From contig NZ_JAQNDA010000008.1 in assembly GCF_028369065.1 (NCBI RefSeq), positions 124,001 to 188,000 on the forward strand: a stretch of 64,000 nucleotides of DNA, in the 5' to 3' direction. A program made the position numbers and the translations under genes. The notes under the pieces are model-generated. The model saw nothing but the letters and a program-made list of their open reading frames with translations, was not told the DNA's origin and did no database searches. This DNA comes from Marinobacter sp. SS21 (GTDB lineage: Bacteria; Pseudomonadota; Gammaproteobacteria; Pseudomonadales; Oleiphilaceae). Positions 7,418 to 16,607 of this stretch are shown here, one piece after another. The first letter of the stretch is position 1. Every line of letters begins with the position of its first letter.

Positions 7418-9022
7418 TCAGGCTTTGTCGTCGCGGATCAGGGTTCCAGGGTTGAGTAACCGGTCCGGGTCGAAACTTTGGCACAGTGCGTGAATCGCCC
7501 GCATACCGAGCTCGCCTTTCTCCACCGGCAGGTAGGGCGCATGGTCCTTGCCAACACCGTGCTGATGGCTGATGGTGCCCCGGTTCTCCACGATGACCCG
7601 GGAGGTCTCATGCTTGAGGTGTTTCCAGCGCTCCAGCGTGTTGGCGTAGCTGCTGCCGTTGCGGAACACGTAGGTGGTGTAAATGCTGCAGCCCTGACCG
7701 TAGAAGTGAGACAGGTGGGTGAAGACATGAACCTTCTCCCCAAAATCCGCGAGGCCATCCCGCAGGGTGCCTTCCATCCGATTGAGCAGGTGATCGACAT
7801 TGTCCCAATCGGTGGCGGTCTCGAGGGTATCCACGGCGTACCCCAGTTGCCAGAGCGCTTCCCGCAGATAGGGCATGGTAAATCGTTTCTCGGCCCACTT
7901 CGCGCCCAGATAGGTGCCGGTATACACACCTTCCTGTTTGGCGCAGATCCGGCGGGCTTCGCGCAGCGCCGCGGTGCACTGCTGACGACTGCCGGTGAGT
8001 CCGAACGTCATCATGCATTTTTGATTCCCGGCGCCTCGGAACGACAGGTAAGCCTCCAGCAGCCGAATCTGGTGGGGGTGTCCCGCCAGCGCCAGTTGGG
8101 TTTCGGTTTCGATGGCATTGCTCAGCCGCAGCATGGACAGCTGCACCTTGCTCTGAACCAGGGCCCGGGCTGCCGTGCGGGCCTGCTCCCAGGTCGGGAA
8201 AAAGGTGACGTGGAAGCTCTCCTGATCCGCCAGGGGGGTCGCCCGTACTTTAACTTCGGTGAGGATGCCGAGCCGCCCCTCGGAGCCGAGGATCATCTCT
8301 CGAATGTCCGGACCTGCGCTGGACGCCGGGAAAGTGGGAATATCCAGCGAGCCTTGCAGGGTTTCGATCCGGCCACCGGCGAACAGTTGCTCGATGCGAC
8401 CATAGCGCAGGGATTGCTGGCCGCTGGAGCGACTCGCTACCCAGCCGCCCAGGGTTGATAATTCAAACGACTGGGGAAAGTGCCCCAGGGTGTACCCTTT
8501 AGCCCGCAGCTGGGATTCCACCAGCGGCCCCGGCGTGCCCGCGCCAAAGGTGGCGATCTGGCTCTCCGGGTCGAAGTCCATCAGCTGGTTCATGCGCCCC
8601 ATATCCACGGTCAGCACGGGGCGGGTGTCGGCGAGGGGATTGATATGGCCAGCGACGCTGGTGCCACCGCCATAGGGGATCAGGGTGATTTCATGACGCT
8701 GGGCATACTGGAGCAGGTCCCGAACCTCGTCGCTGTTCTTTGGTTGCGCCACCCCGTCGGGGAACACGCCGATGTCGCCACTGCGCACGGCGAGCCAGTC
8801 GGGAAGACTCTGACCGCGGGCGTGACGGACCCGGGTTTCGGCCGAGGTATCGATGAGCGGGTGGTCGGCAAGACGGCTGGCGGGTACTCGCTCACAGACC
8901 GTGGCCAGCTCGGTATCTGACAGGGCCTGGCCCGGGCCGATTCGTTCCGACAGGAACTGATGGCCCTGTGGTGGCAGGTCCAGGTGAAATTGATCATCGC
9001 CCCAGCCGTTCCAGCGTCTCAT
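7418..9022 (-). CDS. FAD-binding oxidase, alkyl-dihydroxyacetonephosphate synthase-like
   Basis: The family member AGPS swaps the acyl chain of acyl-DHAP for a fatty alcohol to make ether lipids; bacterial relatives are largely uncharacterised. The N-terminus RRWNGWGDD, the FAD-binding PYGGGTSVAGH, the ELSTLGGWVASRSSGQQSLRYG loop region, a HVFTHLSHFYGQGCSIYTTY segment and the terminal ISHQHGVGKDHAPYL are typical of AGPS rather than of GlcD. AGGAGA precedes the ATG by 10-12 nt. It heads an operon with GlpD-like and FGGY kinase genes. No DHAP acyltransferase is nearby, so the substrate is open. Confidence 0.8.
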   Translation of the reverse strand: MRRWNGWGDDQFHLDLPPQGHQFLSERIGPGQALSDTELATVCERVPASRLADHPLIDTSAETRVRHARGQSLPDWLAVRSGDIGVFPDGVAQPKNSDEVRDLLQYAQRHEITLIPYGGGTSVAGHINPLADTRPVLTVDMGRMNQLMDFDPESQIATFGAGTPGPLVESQLRAKGYTLGHFPQSFELSTLGGWVASRSSGQQSLRYGRIEQLFAGGRIETLQGSLDIPTFPASSAGPDIREMILGSEGRLGILTEVKVRATPLADQESFHVTFFPTWEQARTAARALVQSKVQLSMLRLSNAIETETQLALAGHPHQIRLLEAYLSFRGAGNQKCMMTFGLTGSRQQCTAALREARRICAKQEGVYTGTYLGAKWAEKRFTMPYLREALWQLGYAVDTLETATDWDNVDHLLNRMEGTLRDGLADFGEKVHVFTHLSHFYGQGCSIYTTYVFRNGSSYANTLERWKHLKHETSRVIVENRGTISHQHGVGKDHAPYLPVEKGELGMRAIHALCQSFDPDRLLNPGTLIRDDKA

Positions 9023-9153
9023 GATGGCCGCATCTCCTGTTGCTATTGTTGTTATGATCTACCGCTTACACACCCGCTCGCCTCGCAGTCTTCCCGATAA
9101 TGGAGCCCGGGCTAGGGCAGAGTGGATGCATCATTGCGTTTGGATAGAAGGGA

Positions 9154-9181
9154 TTGTAGCGGTATTCTCCACCGCTATATT
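9154..9181 (+). promoter_or_regulatory. candidate recCBD promoter with an embedded inverted repeat
   Basis: TTGTAG (9154-9159) and TATATT (9176-9181) are spaced 16 nt and resemble -35 and -10 boxes. The spacer carries AGCGGT-N7-ACCGCT, a perfect 6-bp inverted repeat. A start site near 9188 is consistent with translation beginning at 9254 and not at the upstream in-frame ATG 9122. Confidence 0.42.
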
Positions 9182-9253
9182 AACGATTCACGACAAACTC
9201 ACTGCCGCCGTCTTGTTGGGCAGGATCTACGCATCGGAGCGGCAACGCATACC

Positions 9254-12200
9254 ATGGCTGAGCGCCTATCGGATCATATCGTCAACGAACCCGCCGAGTT
9301 GGATCGGCCCGTGGGATTTCAGGTCATCCACGCCAACCGGCTGGAGGATCTGCGAACCCTGCTGGTGGAGGTGATCCGCCGTTTTCCCTTGCCGCCGCTG
9401 GAAGAGGAAGTGTTCCTGGTGCATTCCAACGGCATTGCGCAATGGCTCAAGCTGGCGCTGGCCCGGGACGAGGATGACCCCGACCAGCCTGGGCTTGGCA
9501 TTGCCGCGGCCATGCGGTTCTCCTTACCGTCCAGATTCCTCTGGCAGGTGTATCGTGCGGTCCTCGGCACCGAGGCGGTGGCGACCCGTTCGCCCTACGA
9601 CAAGGACGAGATGACCTGGCGGCTCTACCGGATGTTGCCGGAACTGAATGGCGATCCGCTGTTTGCTCCGCTGAGCCGGTTTATGGCCGGTGCCGAAGCC
9701 GAGCGCCGACGCTACCAGCTGGCGGAGCGGATTGCGGACCTGTTTGATCAGTATCAGGTTTACCGGGCGGACTGGCTGGCGCAGTGGCAACGGGGCAGGA
9801 ATGTCATGCTCGTGCGCGGCGGTCAGGAGAAAGACCTGCCGCCAGATCAGCGTTGGCAGGCAGCCTTGTGGCGCCGGCTGGAACGGGATATTGAGGCCCA
9901 GGGGGGGCGGGATGCCGGCGCCAGCCGGGCCGAGATCCACGCCCGGTTTCTGGCGGCGGCTGGTCAGTTGCGAGCGACCAATCGCCCCCGGGGTGTGCCC
10001 AGGCGGCTGATCGTCTTTGGGGTATCGTCGTTACCCCAGCAGACCCTGGAGGTGTTGAGCCAGTTGGGTCAATGCTGTCAGGTGTTGTTGTGCATCCACA
10101 ATCCATCCCAGTACTACTGGGCGGATATTGTCGAGAATCGGGACCTGTTGCGGGCGGTCAATCGGCGGGGTGCCCAGCGCGAGGGGATGCCGGCCGTGCT
10201 CGATGACCACAACCTGCACCTGCACGCCCAGCCGCTGCTGGCTGCGTGGGGCAAGCAGGGCCGGGACTATATTCGCATGCTGGACGAATACGACCACCAG
10301 GCGGACTATCGCCACTGGTTTACGCAGATTGACCTGTTTAGCAGTCCACTGGACGGCGTCCCAGAAGCACAGCAAACCCTGCTGATGGTGCTGCAGGACG
10401 ATATCCTTAACCTGCGCCCCAATCGCGAGGCCATCCGTCCTCTGATCCAGCCCAACGCCAGCGACCGCTCACTGGTGTTCCATACCGGCCACAGCGCCCA
10501 GCGGGAGGTGGAGATCCTGCAAGACCAGCTATTGGAGGCGTTCAGCGCCGATCCGGATCTCAGGCCCCAGGACATCCTGGTGATGGTGCCGGACATCAAC
10601 CAGTATGCGCCCCATATCGAAGCCGTATTTGGTCAGCTCGACCCTGAAGACGACCGCTTCATACCGTTCACCATCTCGGATCAGGGTGAACGCCATCAGG
10701 TTCCGGCGCTGATCGCTCTGGAAAAGCTGTTATCGCTGCCGGAATCGCGCATCGCGGTGAGTGATGTGCTGGACCTGCTGGATGTGCCGGCGGTGCGAGC
10801 TCGCTTCGGCCTGGTGGAGGAGGACCTGCCTCTGCTGCACCAGTGGATTCACGGTGCCAATATTCGCTGGGGGCTGGATGGCCAGCAGCGGGCTTCCCTG
10901 GCCTTGCCCGAAGGAATGGATCAGCACACCTGGAGCTTTGGCCTTCGCCGCATGCTGCTGGGCTACGCGGTTGGCGATGGTCAAGCCTGGCAGGGCATCG
11001 AACCGTTTGGTGAGGTCGGTGGTCTGGAGAGTCGGCTGGCGGGCCAGTTGGAGCTGTTGTTGAGCCAGTTGGAGCGGCTGTGGCTGACCTTGTCCGAGCC
11101 GCACGCTCCGGGGGCCTGGGCGCAGGTGATTAACGAGCTTCGCGAGCAGTTTTTTGGTCCGCTCGATGAGCAGGACAGCCTGGTGTTCGCTCGGCTCGAC
11201 CAGACCGTGGAGCAGTGGTTGCAGGCCTGTGACGGTGCTGGACTCGACACCACCGAACTACCGCTGGCGATCGTACGGGAAGTGTGGCTGTCGAGTCTTG
11301 ATCAGAGCGGCTTGAGCCAACGCTTTCTCGCGGGCAAGGTCAATTTCGCCACGTTGATGCCGATGCGGGCGATCCCCTTCGAGCACATTTGCCTGTTGGG
11401 CATGAACGACGGCGACTATCCCCGCAGTCAGCCACCGGTGGACTTCGACCTGATGGCCGAGGATTACCGACCCGGTGACCGGTCCCGCCGGGAGGACGAC
11501 CGCTACCTCTTTCTCGAGGCGCTGCTTTCTGCTAGAAAACAGCTATATATCAGCTGGATAGGTAGAAGTATTAATGATAATTCCGAGCGTCCGCCATCGG
11601 TTCTGGTGGCCCAGCTGAGGGACCACCTGGACGCCATTCGGCCGCTGGCGGAGACGGCCCGCGATCATCGCTCGGTGTCGCAATGGCTGACCACCGAACA
11701 CCCGTTGCAGCCCTTCAGTCCGGCCTACTTTGGCGACTCCTGCACCCGCGGCGGGCTGTTTACCTATGCCCGGGAATGGCGACAGGCTCACGCGGAAGCG
11801 GCCGGTTCGGCTGATGGCGTCATTCCAACATTTTCAGAGCTGCCCGAGGACCTGCTGGCCGAGCCCATCAATCTGGCCACCCTTGGCCGCTTCCTGCGGT
11901 CGCCGGTGGATGGCTTCTTCCAGTCCAGGCTTGGGGTGTACTTCGACCAACCGGATGCCGGCACCGAGGATGACGAGCCCTTTGTCCTGGACGGCTTGTC
12001 CCACTGGAAGCTCAGCGACCAGCTGATTCAGGGCGTCATCGCCCGATCCGCATCGGCATCGGGTCCTGGACCCGAACAGGCCTTCGAAGCGGCCTTGAAC
12101 GAGGCGATAGACCTTGAGATCCGGCGTCAGGCCACACGAGGGGATTTCCCCAGTGGCGGTGTTGGCCTGGTGTTGCAGCAGCGGCTGAAGGCCGATTTAC

Positions 12201-12838
12201 CAGCGCTGTACCAGCGTTACCGCAGTTGGCTGGCACGGTTCCCGGGTGAATTGGACTTGCAGGCCTATGAGTGTCGTGCCCAGATCGATGGCCTGACGGT
12301 GGCGGTGGAAGATTGGCTCGGCCCGTTCAAGGTGGCGCCAGAGGGTGGCTGGGCATTGATCCGCCTATCCAGCAGCGGTCTGACGGACAACCGTAATCGG
12401 TACCGTTGGCATCACTTCCTGAACCCTTGGGTGACCCACCTGGCGGCCTCGCAACGGGCGGATATCCCGGTGGTGACCTGCCTGCTCAGCAAAGCCGGTG
12501 ATGTGACCCTGCCACCCCTCGCCCGGGAACGCGCCGACGAGCTAATGACTGACTTGCTGACCGCCTGGCTAACCAGCCTGCGCACACCCTTGCCGCTGGC
12601 GCCAAAGACCGCATTTGCCTGGATTGCAGGCAATGCCAAGTCGGAGGAGAAAGGGCTCGCTGATGCCCGGGCAGTTTATGAGGGCGGGTTCAAGCAGAGC
12701 GGTGAGATGGATCAGTCGCCGGCGTTGCGACGGGCCTTCCCCAGCTTCGACGCCCTGGTGGCCGGTGGCGGCTTCCAGCAGTGGAGCGAACGCCTCTATC
12801 GTCCGCTCTGGCAAGCGGTAAAGGAGGCAGCACGCTAA
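9254..12838 (+). CDS. recC: exodeoxyribonuclease V gamma subunit RecC
   Basis: RecC holds RecB and RecD together, splits the duplex and reads the Chi sequence. The start region VGFQVIHANRLEDLRTLLVE with LVHSNGIAQWLKLAL is the family hallmark, and later segments (HTGHSAQREVEILQDQLL, LLGMNDGDYPRSQPPVDFDLM, LYISWIGRSIND) match RecC. From ATG 9254 it is 1194 residues, versus 1122 in E. coli. The frame is open back to 9122, but that extension lies across the likely promoter and lacks family features. The next gene, recB, starts 1 nt after the stop. A short AT-rich patch (11540-11590) falls on the conserved LYISWIGRS block. Confidence 0.95.
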   Translation: MAERLSDHIVNEPAELDRPVGFQVIHANRLEDLRTLLVEVIRRFPLPPLEEEVFLVHSNGIAQWLKLALARDEDDPDQPGLGIAAAMRFSLPSRFLWQVYRAVLGTEAVATRSPYDKDEMTWRLYRMLPELNGDPLFAPLSRFMAGAEAERRRYQLAERIADLFDQYQVYRADWLAQWQRGRNVMLVRGGQEKDLPPDQRWQAALWRRLERDIEAQGGRDAGASRAEIHARFLAAAGQLRATNRPRGVPRRLIVFGVSSLPQQTLEVLSQLGQCCQVLLCIHNPSQYYWADIVENRDLLRAVNRRGAQREGMPAVLDDHNLHLHAQPLLAAWGKQGRDYIRMLDEYDHQADYRHWFTQIDLFSSPLDGVPEAQQTLLMVLQDDILNLRPNREAIRPLIQPNASDRSLVFHTGHSAQREVEILQDQLLEAFSADPDLRPQDILVMVPDINQYAPHIEAVFGQLDPEDDRFIPFTISDQGERHQVPALIALEKLLSLPESRIAVSDVLDLLDVPAVRARFGLVEEDLPLLHQWIHGANIRWGLDGQQRASLALPEGMDQHTWSFGLRRMLLGYAVGDGQAWQGIEPFGEVGGLESRLAGQLELLLSQLERLWLTLSEPHAPGAWAQVINELREQFFGPLDEQDSLVFARLDQTVEQWLQACDGAGLDTTELPLAIVREVWLSSLDQSGLSQRFLAGKVNFATLMPMRAIPFEHICLLGMNDGDYPRSQPPVDFDLMAEDYRPGDRSRREDDRYLFLEALLSARKQLYISWIGRSINDNSERPPSVLVAQLRDHLDAIRPLAETARDHRSVSQWLTTEHPLQPFSPAYFGDSCTRGGLFTYAREWRQAHAEAAGSADGVIPTFSELPEDLLAEPINLATLGRFLRSPVDGFFQSRLGVYFDQPDAGTEDDEPFVLDGLSHWKLSDQLIQGVIARSASASGPGPEQAFEAALNEAIDLEIRRQATRGDFPSGGVGLVLQQRLKADLPALYQRYRSWLARFPGELDLQAYECRAQIDGLTVAVEDWLGPFKVAPEGGWALIRLSSSGLTDNRNRYRWHHFLNPWVTHLAASQRADIPVVTCLLSKAGDVTLPPLARERADELMTDLLTAWLTSLRTPLPLAPKTAFAWIAGNAKSEEKGLADARAVYEGGFKQSGEMDQSPALRRAFPSFDALVAGGGFQQWSERLYRPLWQAVKEAAR

Positions 12839-12839
12839 C

Positions 12840-15800
12840 ATGATCAGCAAAAGCGCAACGGCCAAGGCGCCGAGCAACCCAAGACTCGATCCGCTGACGC
12901 TGCCGTTGCAGGGCAGTCGCCTGATTGAGGCCAGTGCCGGCACCGGCAAAACCTTCACCATCGCCCTGCTGTACGTTCGGGCAATCCTGGGGCATGGCGA
13001 CGTACCCAGCGGTGGTCGCCTGCTCACCCCACGGGATATTCTGGTGGTGACTTTCACCGAGGCGGCCACCAAGGAGCTGCGGGATCGCATCCGGCAGCGT
13101 CTGGCGGAAGCGGCGGCGGTATTTCGCGAGCCGCCGGGAGCGGAGACGGCCAGCGCCAGCGATCCCCTCAGACAACTGCGCGACCAGTACCATGATCCTG
13201 CCCAATGGCCGGCCAAGGCCCGGCTGCTGGAATTGGCGGCCGAATCCATGGATGAGGCCGCGGTGCACACCATTCATGGCTGGTGCAATCGTATGTTGCG
13301 AGAGCACGCATTCGACAGTGGCGGCCTGTTCAATCAAAGTCTGGAGACTGACCAGAGCGAGCTCCTGGCCCAGGTGGTCCGGGACTACTGGCGTACCTTT
13401 GTCACGCCGCTGGACCAGGACTCAGCCGGACTTTGGCTGAAAAGCCTGGCAACGCCGGAAGCGCTGCAGCAGGAAGTCGCCGGGCTGTTGGGGCTCGGCG
13501 ATCAGCTGCCGCTGGGAGACGAGGATCCCGGCCGCCTGCTGGGGGATATGGTGACACGGCGACGTCAGGTGTTTGACCGTGCCCGCCAGGACCTGGCCCA
13601 GCAGGCGGACGACTTCGCCGTGGTGCTGGCGGACGCCAAGGGCAAAAAAGCCTTCAACGGCAACATGCTGCGGATGAACCATGTTGCCAGTTGGCTGGAG
13701 CGGCTGCGGGAATGGGGCAGTGGCAAGGATCTCAATGCACCGGACTTATCGGACTCGGCGTGGCACCGGCTGACGCCAGAGGGCATTGAGGAGGCCTGGA
13801 AGTCGGGGGCTGCCCCCACAGAGCACCCGTTGGTGGTCAAGGTCAGCCAGCTTAAGGCTGCCTGCAGCACCGGTGTGCCCCGGACTGAACTGTTGTTTCA
13901 TGCCACCCGCTGGATGGCGGACCGCCTGGAACGTGAAAAACAGCGTCGCGCTGAGATGGGCTTTGACGACCTGCTGCACCGACTGGATCGCGCTCTTGGG
14001 GGCGACGGTGGTGAGCGGCTGGCGACGGCCATTCGCAGTCAGTTCCCGCTGGCGCTGATTGATGAGTTCCAGGATACCGACCCGGTCCAGTATCGAATCT
14101 TCGACACCGTGTTTCGGGTCCGTGATGACGATCCGAATACCGGCTTGCTGATGATCGGCGATCCCAAGCAGGCCATCTATGCCTTTCGTGGTGCCGATAT
14201 CTTCACCTACCTGAAAGCCCGCGAGGCCACGGCGGGCCGTCATGTCACCCTGCCGCGAAATTTCCGCTCCGCCGCGGCCATGGTGAGCGCCAGCAATCGG
14301 GTATTTGCTTTTGCAGAAACCGAGGCCAAGCGGGGCGCTTTCTTGTTCAGGCGCGCGCGGGGTAATCCGGTACCGTTTGATGAGGTGGAGGCCCATGGTC
14401 GTGCTGAGTACCTGGAAATCCAGCAGCAGGCACCGCCGGCGTTGACATTCTGGGTGCGGGAAGGCGAGGACGCCAAAGCCCAGGTCATCGTCGAAACGGC
14501 AGAGGCGTGCGCCTCGCACATTGTGCACTTGCTCAACCTGGGCCAGACCGGGGCCGCCGGCTTCCGGCACCCGGATGGTCGCCTGCAGGCCCTGCGATCG
14601 TCAGACTTCGCGATTCTGGTCAACAATGGCACGGAAGCCCGTCACGTGCGGGCGGCGCTGGATCGTCGCAGTGTTAAAAGTGTTTACCTGTCCGATCGCG
14701 CATCGGTGCTCGACACGGCCCAGGCCCGTGACATGTTGCACTGGCTGGAAGCCTGCGCCGAACCGGAACGGGATCGTCTGGTGCGCGCCGCTCTGGCGAC
14801 GGCGACACTGGACGTCGATTGGCAGACTCTGGACCAGCTGCGCAGCAATGAACTCGCCTGGGAGGCTGAGATCGAGAGTTTCCGTCAGCTGCATCGGAGC
14901 TGGCAGCGCCAGGGCGTGTTGGCGATGATTCGCCGACTGCTGCAACGCTTCGACGTGCCAGCCCGCCTGTTGGGGCGCGCGGACGGCGAGCGGATCCTCA
15001 CGGATGTGCTCCACCTGGCGGAGTTGCTGCAGCAGGAAAGCCGGCAAGTGGATGGTGAACAGTCGCTGATCCGGCGGTTCCGGGACATGGTCACCGCTGC
15101 CCACAAACAGTCGGAATCGCTGCAGGTCCGGTTGGAAAGCGACGCCGACCTGGTGCAGGTGGTGACGGTTCACAAGTCCAAGGGGCTCGAATACCCGCTG
15201 GTGTTCCTGCCCTTCGCTACCCATTGCCGTCCAGTCCGTAATCAGGATTTGCCCTTGCGTTGGCATGATGAAGCGGGTAACCAGCAAGTGGCCTTCGAGG
15301 CCAGCGACGATGTCCTCCAGCAGGCGGATGAGGAGCGGCTTGGCGAAGACATTCGAAAACTTTACGTGGCCTTGACCCGGGCTCGCCACGCCACGTGGGT
15401 GGGGGCACCGGCCCTGAAGGGTGAGGAGGACCGCAGCGCTTTGAGCTACCTGGTAGCTCGTAACACCGAGGGGTCTTTTCGCTCCAGGCTGGAGCAGCTA
15501 GCGGCGGGCTGCGATCACCTGGCGGTCGCGGCCTTGCCACCGGTTTGCGAGGAAAGCTACCAGCCGCCTGCGGAACGGGAGCTGACACCGGCCCGGGTGC
15601 CGACGCGCCGGGCCAGGGAGGACTGGTGGATTTCCAGCTACTCCGCCATTCGTTACCGCGCTGCCATACACGACCAGGCAGTGAATGTCGCGACTGCCGC
15701 AGACGCTCGCCAGCCGTCGTGGCCAGAAGCCGAAACGCCGGGTGCCGAGCGCTTCCAGGAAGAACGGGAGCGACCGGGGGCAGCGCTGCCGCCCCCGGTC

Positions 15801-16607
15801 GCCGTGCCGGCGCCGGAGGTGGCTGATATTCATGGCTTCTATCGCGGCGCCGGTCCAGGTACCTTTCTGCACGATCTTTTGGAATGGTGTGCCGAGCAGG
15901 GGTTTGCCTCGGTACTGGCGAACCCGCAAACACTGCGGGAACGGCTACACCAGCAATGCCTGAGTCGGGGTTGGCAGGCGTGGGCGGAGCCACTGTGGAA
16001 GTGGTTGCAGGCGTACCTGCAGGTTCCCCTGGCGTTGCCCGGTGCGGCTCCGATGCGGCTTGGCGATTTGTCCCAGGTCATGCCAGAACTGGAATTCTGG
16101 TTTGCCAGTAACGGGGTGCAAGCCGAAGACCTGGATCAGCTGGTCCGGCGCCATACCCTGCATGGCCAGCCGGCGGACATCCTGGCCGCGAGGCCGCCGG
16201 CCACCACGCTGGCGCTCAATGGCATGCTCAAGGGCTTCATCGATCTGGTGTTTGAGCACGACGGCCGCTACTACGTGGCCGATTATAAGTCCAACACCCT
16301 GGGTACCGACGATCAGGCCTATACGCCCAACGCCATGGCACGAGTAGTGGCGGAAAAACGGTATGACCTGCAGTACGCCATCTATCTGCTGGCCCTGCAC
16401 CGATTACTGGCGTCGCGGCTGCCTGGTTACGACTATGATCGGCACATCGGCGGCGCTGCCTACCTGTTTCTCCGGGGCAGCGGCGGCGCGGTCAACGGAC
16501 TGCATTTCGACCGGCCCGACCGGCAGCTGATCGAGGCCATGGATACACTGTTCCGCCAAGGACGGATCCCCCACGACGGGGTTATGGAACAGGAGCTGCT
16601 ACTGTGA
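12840..16607 (+). CDS. recB: exodeoxyribonuclease V beta subunit RecB
   Basis: RecB is the 3'-5' helicase and nuclease of RecBCD, working at double-strand breaks and loading RecA after Chi. Helicase motifs run in order: ASAGTGKT (31-38, Walker A), VTFTEAATKELRDRI, LIDEFQDTDPVQY (motif II), TLPRNFRS, VTVHKSKGLEYPLVFLPF, and KLYVALTRARHATWVG (motif VI). The C-terminal nuclease has GFIDLVFEHDGRYYVADYKSN with the metal-binding Asp and Lys. Its 1255 residues compare with 1180 in E. coli. The stop overlaps the recD start. Confidence 0.96.
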   Translation: MISKSATAKAPSNPRLDPLTLPLQGSRLIEASAGTGKTFTIALLYVRAILGHGDVPSGGRLLTPRDILVVTFTEAATKELRDRIRQRLAEAAAVFREPPGAETASASDPLRQLRDQYHDPAQWPAKARLLELAAESMDEAAVHTIHGWCNRMLREHAFDSGGLFNQSLETDQSELLAQVVRDYWRTFVTPLDQDSAGLWLKSLATPEALQQEVAGLLGLGDQLPLGDEDPGRLLGDMVTRRRQVFDRARQDLAQQADDFAVVLADAKGKKAFNGNMLRMNHVASWLERLREWGSGKDLNAPDLSDSAWHRLTPEGIEEAWKSGAAPTEHPLVVKVSQLKAACSTGVPRTELLFHATRWMADRLEREKQRRAEMGFDDLLHRLDRALGGDGGERLATAIRSQFPLALIDEFQDTDPVQYRIFDTVFRVRDDDPNTGLLMIGDPKQAIYAFRGADIFTYLKAREATAGRHVTLPRNFRSAAAMVSASNRVFAFAETEAKRGAFLFRRARGNPVPFDEVEAHGRAEYLEIQQQAPPALTFWVREGEDAKAQVIVETAEACASHIVHLLNLGQTGAAGFRHPDGRLQALRSSDFAILVNNGTEARHVRAALDRRSVKSVYLSDRASVLDTAQARDMLHWLEACAEPERDRLVRAALATATLDVDWQTLDQLRSNELAWEAEIESFRQLHRSWQRQGVLAMIRRLLQRFDVPARLLGRADGERILTDVLHLAELLQQESRQVDGEQSLIRRFRDMVTAAHKQSESLQVRLESDADLVQVVTVHKSKGLEYPLVFLPFATHCRPVRNQDLPLRWHDEAGNQQVAFEASDDVLQQADEERLGEDIRKLYVALTRARHATWVGAPALKGEEDRSALSYLVARNTEGSFRSRLEQLAAGCDHLAVAALPPVCEESYQPPAERELTPARVPTRRAREDWWISSYSAIRYRAAIHDQAVNVATAADARQPSWPEAETPGAERFQEERERPGAALPPPVAVPAPEVADIHGFYRGAGPGTFLHDLLEWCAEQGFASVLANPQTLRERLHQQCLSRGWQAWAEPLWKWLQAYLQVPLALPGAAPMRLGDLSQVMPELEFWFASNGVQAEDLDQLVRRHTLHGQPADILAARPPATTLALNGMLKGFIDLVFEHDGRYYVADYKSNTLGTDDQAYTPNAMARVVAEKRYDLQYAIYLLALHRLLASRLPGYDYDRHIGGAAYLFLRGSGGAVNGLHFDRPDRQLIEAMDTLFRQGRIPHDGVMEQELLL

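Noticed and set aside
9122-9253. Longer RecC N-terminus from ATG 9122
   Set aside because: The extra 44 residues have no RecC features and cross the likely promoter at 9154-9181; ATG 9254 leads directly into the conserved region.
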